From positions 19,813,501 to 19,877,500 of the forward strand of contig NC_052474.1 of NCBI RefSeq assembly GCF_009730915.1: a stretch of 64,000 bases of DNA, given 5' to 3'. Position numbers and translations under genes: made by a program. Positions within the stretch are counted from its first letter, which is position 1. The number at the start of each line of letters is the position of its first letter. The notes under the pieces are model-generated. The model was given only the letters and a program-made list of their open reading frames with translations. It was not told the origin of the DNA and searched no databases. Source of the DNA: Dioscorea cayenensis subsp. rotundata (taxonomy: Eukaryota; Streptophyta; Magnoliopsida; Dioscoreales; Dioscoreaceae). Shown here piece by piece: positions 1-9,905 of the stretch.

Positions 1-540
1 GTCCAAGCGCATCGCTCGGGAAGGTCAGCGATCACACATCATGCCTATTGATCGAGTGCACGGCATGACATGAGAGGACTGGACATGTTTGTAAGAGTGT
101 ACATATTTGTGATGTTGCTAAGCATGTTAGAAACATAAGATGAAGGCATGCTGCAGGGTCATGCTCTTGAATGGTGTTTTCAAGCTGTTGTTAAGTTTGG
201 TAGGCTTATAAAGGACAATCAATACACTGGTGAGTTCATGGGGAAATTTTAATGTTGGGCATAATGACCTGATTAAAATTCCATTGTTTCATAGTCTTAA
301 GATTGATAAGTGATGATGTCCTGTGTCCAACCAAAGTTAAGCTGATTGTTATTAGTCCATTGTTCATAAAAAACATCAAATAAACAATCAACAACCAATT
401 ACCATCCTTACAATGGAATATTTGGTATTTCACTCTTCTCCCTAAGTTGGGAGGGAGTTTAAATTTTCCCCTGTGGTTTATTCACATTTTTTTATATATA
501 TATAAAAAAAAATGGCTAACAACCAATTTTTTGATTATTA
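1..540. other. Intergenic, nothing recognised
   Basis: No open frame with protein-like composition was seen on either strand. The stretch ends in an AT-rich run with a short (TA)n around position 494. It lies to the left of the inverted-repeat element that starts near 541. Confidence 0.5.
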
Positions 541-1800
541 AAATAATTTTTAATTTAATTTCACTAGGAAGTCACAAAAGATATTTTGTATCTAATTTGT
601 TGATTTATTGTGTCTAATTTGTTGATGTGACCGGAAAAGCTGATTCAGCACATTTAAGCCACGTCACTAACCTTCCACATCATTAAAAACTGCATCATTT
701 ATATAAATCCACGTCAGCATTTTCCCCCCTTGCTTATTCCCCTTTCTTAGTTCTGGAGGTCGCCTTCTTCTTTCATGGTTCTCGATATCAAACAGTTCCT
801 CATCTTTTGAGCATATTTAACCCTCTTCTTCTTCATCATTGTCTGGAGGAGTGGGTTGCATGTTAGTTAGCAATATTAACATTAATATCTTCTCTTAAGT
901 TTTGAACCAAAATGATGTTTATATGATATATCTTATCTTAAATAAACAAATATTACTGGTGCTTTTCCATCACACATAATAGGAAAATCCTAACATATTT
1001 CAGGACTAATAAAGCTTTAGCAAAATCAAACATCTTTTTCATTTGAGAATGAATAAGCAATGTAAACAACATGAAACATTACTCATTAAAAATCAATCAA
1101 TCTTAAAATACTAAATAACCATATATCATCCATTAGCCTTTTGTGTTTCTATGTTTATATATAATCAGTAATGCATAGATTTTATCAAATCCTACCTATT
1201 TTTATATATATATAAATATATAAAATCTAATTTAGTGGGCAAATCTTGGAATAAAATATAAGCAGGAAACAAATACAATTATTCAACAGAACATAAGGCC
1301 TACTTTCCTAACAAAGTCATCTTCATCTATTTCATCATCTTCATGCACATCTTTATCATCATCCTGATCAATAGTATTCTTGTCATCTTCTTTCATTTCC
1401 GAGTCTCCAGCATCAACTGAATTCATTCAGACTCTTCTTCATCTCCATGTTCATATTTCTTGAGGATTTGGTTTTCTATATTTCTACAACCAGAGTGTTT
1501 GTCATTTCAGAAAAGTCTTCTTTTCCCCTCTTTTACATGAGTATGGAATGAAAAAAGAGGATGCTGACGTGGCTTCATTTGAGTGACATGGTTTCCTATG
1601 AGTAATGTGGAGACTGGAGGGTCAGTGACGTGGCCAGAGGTGTTGAGTCAGTTTTTTTTTCGGTGGCCACATCTGGAATTATGCTGGTGACTCTGGTGAA
1701 ATCAAATTAAAGATAAATGATCTTTTTAATGCAAATTGAAGTTCAGTCACCCAAGTGAAAAATGATCATAGTTGAGTCTTCTATTTAAAAAAAAAAATTA
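541..1800. mobile_element. Long-terminal-inverted-repeat DNA transposon, MULE-like, non-autonomous
   Basis: The segment at about 557-745 pairs with the reverse complement of about 1530-1705. Shared blocks in the same order include TTTCACTAG/TTTCACCAG, GATGTG(A/G)CC, the block GCCACGTCACT(A/G)ACC, ACAT(C/T)A, and CCACGTCAGCAT, followed by pyrimidine-rich sequence. The arms are imperfect and roughly 180-200 bp long, which suits Mutator-like elements. Between them the minus strand at about 1290-1410 reads as a short acidic (Asp/Glu-rich) open frame, as seen near the N-termini of some MULE transposases, but it is too short and interrupted to encode one. Exact ends and a 9-bp target duplication were not resolved. 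An unrelated fold-back element is possible. Confidence 0.6.
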
Positions 1801-1910
1801 CCCGCAATAAATGATACACATCGTAATGCCACATTCTAAAGGTAATATTGCCAAATATATAAATGCTTTCATTTTCTGAAGGTAATCACAGAGAATAATT
1901 TGACTACATC

Positions 1911-2170
1911 AAAGCATATTTGCTTCCGCCAACGACCTTCGGGTCTATTGGTACATGGATCGCCGATAGAGCTCTTACCGAGTGGTGAGAATTTGATTCT
2001 CGGCTGAGGGCACATTTCTGGGAGTTGTGAATAGTGATTGTGTACGGGTGGTTCCAGCGCCCACGTGAGCACGGCTCCGTCCCCACTTGTTCCACCGAGG
2101 CTTGTGCACGCCCCTGGGGTCTCTAGTGGGTTCGCCCCGCTCTTATTCCTCAAAAAGCATATTTGCTTCC
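1911..2170 (+). mobile_element. tRNA-derived SINE with 17-bp target-site duplication
   Basis: A perfect 17-bp direct repeat (AAAGCATATTTGCTTCC) lies at 1911-1927 and 2154-2170 and flanks a 226-bp body at 1928-2153. The body has an A-box-like block (TATTGGTACATGG, 1945-1957) and a B-box-like block (GAATTTGATTCTC, about 1989-2001), spaced as in a tRNA-type RNA polymerase III promoter. The GC-rich 3' half ends in a T-rich tail. It encodes no protein. The identical flanks point to a fairly recent insertion. Confidence 0.8.
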
Positions 2171-2562
2171 TTAGACTTGACAAAAGGAAAAGAAAACACT
2201 GAGGCGCAACAAAAACATATAGAATGAGGTAAGCTCACCGACAAAAGCAATTAGTGATAAGGATATGGGAAGCAAAATTAGAAGCATCTGCAGAATATTA
2301 ACACAATAGAGGAAGACCAAAATATTCTAAAAATATATTCAAGTGCTCAATATTGCATATGAATGTTGACAGTATTAGAAAGAAGCCATAAAATGAAATA
2401 AGAGGGAGACGTAAGGGGAACTTCCTCAAGTTTTATCTAGCAATATTTTCATACAGTGATACAGACACCCATAAATTAAAATATTTCAGACTAATGTTTA
2501 TAACATTCTTTATGTTATATATATAGAATACACAATATTGGCCACGTCTGAAACATCAAGCA

Positions 2563-3562
2563 NNNNNNNNNNNNNNNNNNNNNNNNNNNNNNNNNNNNNN
2601 NNNNNNNNNNNNNNNNNNNNNNNNNNNNNNNNNNNNNNNNNNNNNNNNNNNNNNNNNNNNNNNNNNNNNNNNNNNNNNNNNNNNNNNNNNNNNNNNNNNN
2701 NNNNNNNNNNNNNNNNNNNNNNNNNNNNNNNNNNNNNNNNNNNNNNNNNNNNNNNNNNNNNNNNNNNNNNNNNNNNNNNNNNNNNNNNNNNNNNNNNNNN
2801 NNNNNNNNNNNNNNNNNNNNNNNNNNNNNNNNNNNNNNNNNNNNNNNNNNNNNNNNNNNNNNNNNNNNNNNNNNNNNNNNNNNNNNNNNNNNNNNNNNNN
2901 NNNNNNNNNNNNNNNNNNNNNNNNNNNNNNNNNNNNNNNNNNNNNNNNNNNNNNNNNNNNNNNNNNNNNNNNNNNNNNNNNNNNNNNNNNNNNNNNNNNN
3001 NNNNNNNNNNNNNNNNNNNNNNNNNNNNNNNNNNNNNNNNNNNNNNNNNNNNNNNNNNNNNNNNNNNNNNNNNNNNNNNNNNNNNNNNNNNNNNNNNNNN
3101 NNNNNNNNNNNNNNNNNNNNNNNNNNNNNNNNNNNNNNNNNNNNNNNNNNNNNNNNNNNNNNNNNNNNNNNNNNNNNNNNNNNNNNNNNNNNNNNNNNNN
3201 NNNNNNNNNNNNNNNNNNNNNNNNNNNNNNNNNNNNNNNNNNNNNNNNNNNNNNNNNNNNNNNNNNNNNNNNNNNNNNNNNNNNNNNNNNNNNNNNNNNN
3301 NNNNNNNNNNNNNNNNNNNNNNNNNNNNNNNNNNNNNNNNNNNNNNNNNNNNNNNNNNNNNNNNNNNNNNNNNNNNNNNNNNNNNNNNNNNNNNNNNNNN
3401 NNNNNNNNNNNNNNNNNNNNNNNNNNNNNNNNNNNNNNNNNNNNNNNNNNNNNNNNNNNNNNNNNNNNNNNNNNNNNNNNNNNNNNNNNNNNNNNNNNNN
3501 NNNNNNNNNNNNNNNNNNNNNNNNNNNNNNNNNNNNNNNNNNNNNNNNNNNNNNNNNNNNNN
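2563..3562. other. Assembly gap of exactly 1000 N
   Basis: The run is exactly 1000 undetermined bases, so it looks like a fixed-size scaffold spacer and not a measured gap. It removes the 3' end of the membrane-protein gene on its right. The 390 bp on its left (2171-2562) hold no recognisable gene. Confidence 0.95.
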
Positions 3563-4395
3563 ATAAACATAATGAGCATCACTAGCAATATAACCATAAA
3601 AAGAATTCTCACACCATTCTCAAATCCATCATTCAATACCATCATCCAAAAACTAATCTCAAAGCCAAGAAACAAGAGAAAAAACTTGATAGTGATCTTC
3701 ATGGCCACCTTCATCTTCCCCTTGATCAACATCATGCTAGTCTTTATAACATCAATACCATGTTTTCCCTCTAATATTGATATAATGCTAGCAAAATGCC
3801 ATATTATACTCATGTATGCGAAACCGATACCGTATATTATCACAAAGATTATTAAGAGTATCGATGATTTTATACTTAGTTGTGGTTCAAGATGAGTGAA
3901 AATGAAAGCTATCAGAGACATGCAAGCAATGATGTTGTAGATAAACATTGCAAGAAAGTACCAAGAGAAAGTTATCAAGAGTTTTTTAAAAACTTTTGGG
4001 ACAAAAGACATGATTTTGTTAAAAGTGACAATTTGAGATACATATGTCAAGGTTACAGTGTATGTTATGGTGGTAAATGGGAGGATGGAAAAGATGAGGA
4101 TTAACATGAAGTATAGAAACTTTACAAGGAATAGAAAACTAAAACTTAAGATTATACCATATGCAATTTGTTCTGCCATTGTTGAGTTAGCATTTTTGAA
4201 GAAGGTGTTGATATCAAACTTATAAACAAGAAAGTTAGATACATAGTTGTATGATATAGAAAAGAGAGCAAGGGGAAGGATGAGGATGGTGGAGATTTGA
4301 GTGAAGAGTAGTCTGTTTAGAAGTATGATTTTGCATGCATGATGATAGATGCCAAAAAGGCCTAAAACTTGAAGCTCTTCTTGTTTGATATCCAT
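3563..4395 (-). CDS. Plant multi-pass membrane protein (At4g19950/At5g44860-like), 3' end lost in gap
   Basis: The first 277 codons are visible, starting at the ATG at 4395 (MDIKQEELQ). The N-terminus matches the MDLxxEELQFL start of a plant family of uncharacterised transmembrane proteins. Further family hallmarks follow: a PKVFKKLLITF segment near residue 130, WHFASIISILE near residue 200, and a KGKMKVAM stretch. About six strongly hydrophobic segments predict a multi-pass membrane protein. Family members are about 300-330 residues and mostly intronless, so the remaining few dozen codons and the stop probably lie inside the N run; reading through the gap to 2515 would be artificial. No molecular function is established for the family that I can state with confidence. 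Confidence 0.7.
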
Positions 4396-5592
4396 ATCTA
4401 TGAAGGTGAATGTGTTTTCTTTTTTATGCTTTAGAAGTTTATATATAGCTCTATATATGTATTTGCTTTTGAAATAGTTTTATTTAAGAGTAAATAAATA
4501 ATTATTAATAAAAATATGGTCATGTTTCTTGGAAAATATATGTCATGACTTATTCAATGATTTGGGGTTGATAAAGTTGATTTATTCAATAAAGGGATTA
4601 AAAATTTAAAAATCAACACCTAAATTTGACTTTTAACTCATTCAACATGTACATACAAATCCTTTAAAATGTGTTACTAATTATCTAATTAATAACAAAA
4701 CTATTATATATTATAGGTATATTATAGGCAAATTATAAAGGCCACAAAAATTATATATATATATATATATATATCCAAATAAAGTCCACAAAACACAAAT
4801 CAGTGTCATAAATATATCCAAATAAATAATTATTTTCCAAAGGATACCAATATATATATATATAACAAATTTCTCCGTTCATAATGCCGGAGATTTTTCG
4901 AAGACACCGGACTTGAAGGATCACGATTTCCCTTCACCCGCAGGAACAACATAACTTAAAGTGTTTCTTTAACAAAGTTGATAATGGCAAAACAAAAACA
5001 AGCAGTCTGAAAGATACTGCCAGATTCGATCCCCTTTAATCGCTCGATTATGTAATCCTAGAGAAGAGAATAAGAGGTATTTCTTACACAGAACTCTCAC
5101 AGATGACCCACAAAGTGAATTATAATTTAAGAGGCTCAAACTCAAAATCTCTCAATCACAAACACAAGTAGTTAATGTTAGGCTAGCCCACAGTTCCTAC
5201 TTAAAACGATTACTCCATAAAAATAATTATAAACTCAATAATACATGCATGCATACATACCCTTTAATTCCACAAATAAGCCTTCCTAATTTTTCTCATT
5301 TGTACATACCCTCTCCTATTTAATGAAGATTATTTTATTAAATTTTTAATTAATTTATAATACACATTTATAATATGTATATATATATATATTAATAAAA
5401 TATAGACAAATTACTAATATACATAAATTTGGAGTTATTATTTTAACATATTTGTGTCATAATTCTATTTAAGTTAAAATTTAAAACTTTTTTTTAATGA
5501 AAAGCATTTCACATATTTTATTAATTTAATAATACTAAAATAAAATTTTTCAAGAAAACAAATGGCATCATTTCAGTATTATTATAAGATGA
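4396..5592. other. AT-rich intergenic region
   Basis: This spacer contains (TA)n tracts near 4749-4772 and 4850-4862 and another near 5380. The moderately GC-balanced stretch 4870-5220 looks like older repeat sequence but matches nothing I can name. No coding frame was supported. Confidence 0.5.
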
Positions 5593-5600
5593 TATAAATA
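5593..5600 (+). promoter_or_regulatory. Candidate TATA box of the polygalacturonase-like gene
   Basis: TATAAATA lies about 180 bp upstream of the chosen ATG at 5772. That leaves room for a leader of about 150 nt. The region is AT-rich, so chance occurrence is possible. Confidence 0.4.
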
Positions 5601-5771
5601 AGAGAAAAAAATCTTTTATTAAAAAAAACCTAATACTAATACCTAATAGTCAAGCAAACTAGTAGTCATAGTATCAAATTGTTAACGTGTTCCGAGGGTG
5701 AGCAGAACGGTCTCCTTTTCTATTACTCGAGAAACCATTTCATCTCTCTCTGTTTCTTTCTCTTTGAAAGC

Positions 5772-6542
5772 ATGGAACCATGCAAAGCTTGGATTTTTCT
5801 GAGGAAACCTCCATTGGCGATACTCGCTGTAGCCATGACGCTCATTGGCCTCTCATGGCTCCAAACCACTCCGGCCAGACCGCCGTCGGTGGCGACGGTG
5901 GCCTCCGATAGGCCCATGGTGGAAGAAGCCAAGCAGAGCTCTTGTTCGGGCTTCTATCGTCCTGGCTCGCAAAGGAGGGTTGTTTCCTCCATTAGAGAGT
6001 TTGGTGGAGTGGGAGATGGTGAAACTTTGAATACCTTGGCTTTCAGAAGAGCTGTGGAGGAGTTGGGGAGGTTTGGAGACAAGGGTGGGTCTCAGCTCAA
6101 TGTTCCTCCGGGGAGGTGGCTAACAGGGAGCTTCAATCTCACCAGCAATTTCACCCTTTTCTTGGAGGAAGGGGCTGTGATTTTGGGCTCACAGGTATTC
6201 TTGATGATTAGTTTGTTTAAAGTTTTGATCTTTGCTCAATTGCTATAAGAACGTGTATGGATTGATTAGTTGGGAATCTAGCAAGGCAAACCCCTGATTT
6301 CATGGCTTTTGTTTTGCCCTAGTGTCAACGAAGTGGAATTTTGCTTCTTATCAACAGCTAATTGTTGAAATGTGTGCAAGTTTTGTTATTTATTACCATT
6401 GAACAAGATAGAAGGTTCCTTCTTAAAATAATGGAGGTAATTAAGTACAAGTTCATGCATTGAAGATACTTCACAATAAGAAAATAATTGAGAAATCAAT
6501 TCATTGGGAAAAGGGAAATCAAGTGTATATTTTATTAGTATT

Positions 6543-6584
<42 letters not shown>

Positions 6585-8619
6585 CTGGTTCATTTACTTG
6601 AGTTTTATATTTGTAATATTTAAATTGGGTTTGCAAGAATCCAGAGGAGTGGCCATTGATAGAGCCATTGCCATCTTATGGAAGAGGGAGGGAGAGGCCA
6701 GGAGGTCGCCACATTAGTCTCGTCCATGGAGATGGACTCAATGATGTAGTTATCACAGGTGTGCTTTCTTCCATTAAACAAGTGCATATGTAATTCTTCT
6801 ACTTGGTTTTCTTTATTCTTTTCCACCTACCTAGATTGCATCTCCATTGGCAGCTGTGAAGGATTAGTTTAATGGAAGTTTTGTTTGAACTCTTGTTTGT
6901 TTCTTTATGAGCAATAGTTTTCAACAAAGTAGAGAACTGTTTGGAGGCAATAATCTTCTGCTCATGTTGGTATATTGATCAAAATTTAATCAGTGTTGTG
7001 CGATGTTTGTGAGATAACTGAAGAGCAGATATGCCAAATTTTCTGCTTGGTTGCATAGATGATGTTTCTCTTTTGTTTTTGTGTTTATGTGGGATCATAG
7101 ACCAATTGCATAACTTTTGCGTCCATGTTGATACCTCTCTTTTTCATGATATTAATTGGTTTGATTTGTTTGTCTCTTCAAGTTAGGAAACCCTTTTGTT
7201 TTTGTGTTTATGCGGAATCATAGACCAATGCCATATGTTCTGTGTCCAAATTGTTATAGTGGTGTGCTATGTTTCTGAGGTAAAAGTATAAGTGGATTGG
7301 ATTCTGCTCAATTGGAGAGATGATGCTTTTATTTAATTGTTCGGCTCTTCTCTTCAAACTGGTTCATTGTTTTGCTCTTGTGTTCATGTGCAATAATATA
7401 CCAATGCCTCATGTTTTCCGTTTATGTTGATAGTTGCAAAATTTCTTTAGTGGCATGCTTTGTCTTTGAGGCAAAAGATAGACAGATATGCCTAACTCTC
7501 TGCTCAATTGGATCGATAATGTTATATTGAAATCCGTGTTGAAGCATATAGATAGATTACAGGACATAATGGAAGCATTGATGGTCAAGGGAGGATTTGG
7601 TGGGAGTTATGGTGGAACAAAACTCTAAACCATACAAGGGGTCATCTTCTTGAGTTGGTGAACTCAAATAACATTCTTATCTCCAACATTACCTTCCTTA
7701 ACTCTCCATTTTGGACAATCCATCCTGTTTACTGCAGGTTAAATGCCTTGAACTCGATCTTCAATCTCTCAGTTACTTATTCTACCCAATTTTACTGTCG
7801 TAATATTGGAATTAACAATTCAATCTTGAATTTGCTTTTCTCTCAGCAATGTCGTTGTAAAGAATGTCACAGTTCTGGCTCCTCTTAACTCTCCAAACAC
7901 CGACGGCATTGATCCAGGTGCACTCAGAGTGTTTTTCTGTATATTTGTTTGTAATTTTAGTTGAATCTCTAGTTAAATTATTTGCAGATTCTTGCTTAAA
8001 TGTATGCATTGAAGACTGCTATATAGAAAGTGGCGATGACTTGGTAGCTTTGAAGAGTGGATGGGATCAGCATGGCATTAGGATGCATCGTCCGAGCTCA
8101 AACATCATAATCAGGAGAGTCTCTGGCACAACTCCAACTTGCTCAGGAGTCGGCATTGGAAGCGAGATGTCCGGCGGGATATCAAATGTCTTAGTCGAAG
8201 ACTTGAATGTCTGGAATTCTTCGGCTGCAGTGAGGATTAAGACTGATCGCGGTAGAGGAGGATACATCACCAACATAACCATTACTAACGTCACAATGAA
8301 GATGATAAAGATACCGATAAGATTCAGCAGGGGTTCTGATGACCACCCCGACGATAACTGGGATAGGAAAGCCTTGCCAAGAATCAATGGTATCTTCATC
8401 AGCAATATTGTAGGTGTAGGTATAATGAAAGCACCGGTTCTTGAAGGCATGGAGGGGACAATCTTCGACAGAATATGTTTGAAGAATGTAAGCTTAGATT
8501 GTCAAGGGAATCGAGCCAAATGGCAATGTGAGTTTGTTGCCGGAAAATCTGACAATGTATTTCCATCACCTTGTGATCAACTCCGAAGCAATGTATCTTC
8601 TTTGTGTCTCAATTCATAG
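5772..8619 (+). CDS. Probable polygalacturonase (glycoside hydrolase family 28)
   Basis: Five exons join in phase: 5772-6194, 6638-6758, 7563-7737, 7847-7917 and 7988-8619, giving 473 residues. The family cleaves or trims homogalacturonan in the cell wall. A hydrophobic N-terminal segment (about residues 10-30) predicts secretion or membrane anchoring. The catalytic motifs NTDGID (about 259-264), SGDD (278-281) and RIK (346-348) are present. Where classical enzymes have a GHG motif, this protein reads SGVGIGSEMSGG, so the usual histidine is missing. That agrees with the plant clade of 'probable polygalacturonases' such as At3g62110, and activity is therefore uncertain. ATG 5772 is preferred because no upstream in-frame ATG exists. 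The gene converges on the MYB gene at 8869. Confidence 0.88.
6543..6585 (+). repeat. (TTG)n microsatellite in intron 1 of the polygalacturonase-like gene
   Basis: About 14 consecutive GTT/TTG units lie roughly 50 bp upstream of the exon 2 acceptor. They contribute to the pyrimidine-rich tract before the splice site. Length polymorphism is likely. Confidence 0.9.
6990..7525 (+). repeat. Degenerate tandem repeats in intron 2 of the polygalacturonase-like gene
   Basis: A block beginning GTG(T/G)TGTGC(G/T)ATGTTT..TGAG recurs near 6993, 7259 and, in the form TGGCATGCTTTGTCTTTGAGG, near 7451. Each copy is followed by a TCTGCT(C/T)(A/G)(A/G)TTG block. The first two copies continue into TTTTGT..TGTG TTTATG and an ATA(G/C)ACCAAT block, and an extra copy of that second part sits at about 7195-7240. 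Units are about 190-265 bp and clearly diverged. They explain the large size of this intron relative to its neighbours. Confidence 0.65.
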
Positions 8620-8868
8620 TACAAAATAGAACAGAGCATTGAGATGATGTTACCTTTGTAAACCACAATTTTTGCTTAGAAATGAATGAAATACAATGTT
8701 TTGATATAATCATTTTTTTTAAGGTGTGAACTAACCCAAGATTATATATATATATATATATATATAATTATTTAAGACATCACAAGAAATAGAACATCAA
8801 TCATCACAAGAATATAAGCGTGATATATAATTTATATAAGACGTTATTTAAATTAAAAGGACAAAGAT

Positions 8869-9905
8869 TCATGAGGTGATTCCTACACCCAAGAAGTCAA
8901 TGAAAGGAGCATCCTTTTTCTGCTGCAAAGACTCATCTTCTTGTTCTTTCTGTTTATCACTTCCAAGATTCAACAAACCACTTGAACTATCCCCAATTCT
9001 AAACAACTCAAACTTGTTCATTGCTTCATAAACATAACCATCAGCGCGAGAAGAGTTCGGTTTATAATTCAGTTGCATAACTGCACCGAAACCTGAATAA
9101 AAGCCGAAACTCCTTGAAGTGGATTCAAGAAGGTGATGATGATGTTGATCATGAATTCTCTTGCTGTAAATCTTCGATCGTTCTCGTTGTCGTCTTGCCA
9201 TGATCACATGCCAATGGTTTTTCACTGCATTATCAGTTCTTCCAGGGAAAAGCCTTGCAATTAGAGCCCATTTATTGCCATGGATTCTATGTGCTGCAAG
9301 AAGCCTCTCTTCTTCTTCTTCTGTGAATGGCCTTCTATTGATTCTTGGATCAAGCTGGTTAAACCACCTCAATCTACAACTCTTTCCTACAATAAAAATT
9401 CAACTTATCAATCACATAATGAAAAGACAAACAATAATGATAACACACACACACATACACACATGTTGAGAGAGAAATCTAAACCAAAAAGTTATTGTGA
9501 TGATATGTACATACTAACAAATAAGAGATTGAGAGAGAGGTTGGTAGAAAACATAGACCAAACTTTAGAAGATTAAGGCATACTAGCTAGCAACTTGTGG
9601 TGATGATATAAAAACAAAAGATAGAACATATAGAACTAATTGAGCTTTATTAGTAGGACAAAGGCAGACTACTTGTGGTGATGATACAATTAAGCTAACA
9701 AAGAAAGATGAGAGAGAGATAGAGAGAGAGAGAGACCTGATCTTCCTTGAAGCTTTTCAGCAATGGAATTCCAATTCTGAGGGCCATACTTCTCAACAAG
9801 CTGCCGGAGTTTCTCATCTTCTCCGGGACGCCAGTGTCCTCGAGAACACATCGTTGTCATCGTCATCTTTCCATCATCTGATCCTCCACCTCCTGATAAC
9901 TCCAT
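8869..9905 (-). CDS. R2R3-MYB transcription factor (MYB52/54/56/105/117 group)
   Basis: Two exons, 9905-9737 and 9386-8869, join in phase to encode 228 residues. The R2 repeat begins at [12 protein letters not shown] and runs across the intron ([16 protein letters not shown]). R3 follows with [14 protein letters not shown] and [19 protein letters not shown], a signature of subgroup 21, whose members regulate secondary walls, organ boundaries or seed size. The R3 repeat has the usual non-Trp residue (Phe) at its first position. The C-terminal half is Ser- and Gln-rich, with a DFLGVG tail. An in-frame ATG nine codons upstream (9932) could also be used; 9905 is chosen because it starts MELSGGG close to the domain. 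The 3' end faces the GH28 gene about 250 bp away. Confidence 0.9.

Noticed and set aside
2515-3562. Continuation of the membrane protein through the N run to 2515
   Set aside because: The frame is open only because N codons are not stops; the residues after the gap do not resemble the family.
3572-4104. Plus-strand open frames opposite the membrane-protein gene
   Set aside because: They are antisense to a recognisable coding region and have no independent support.
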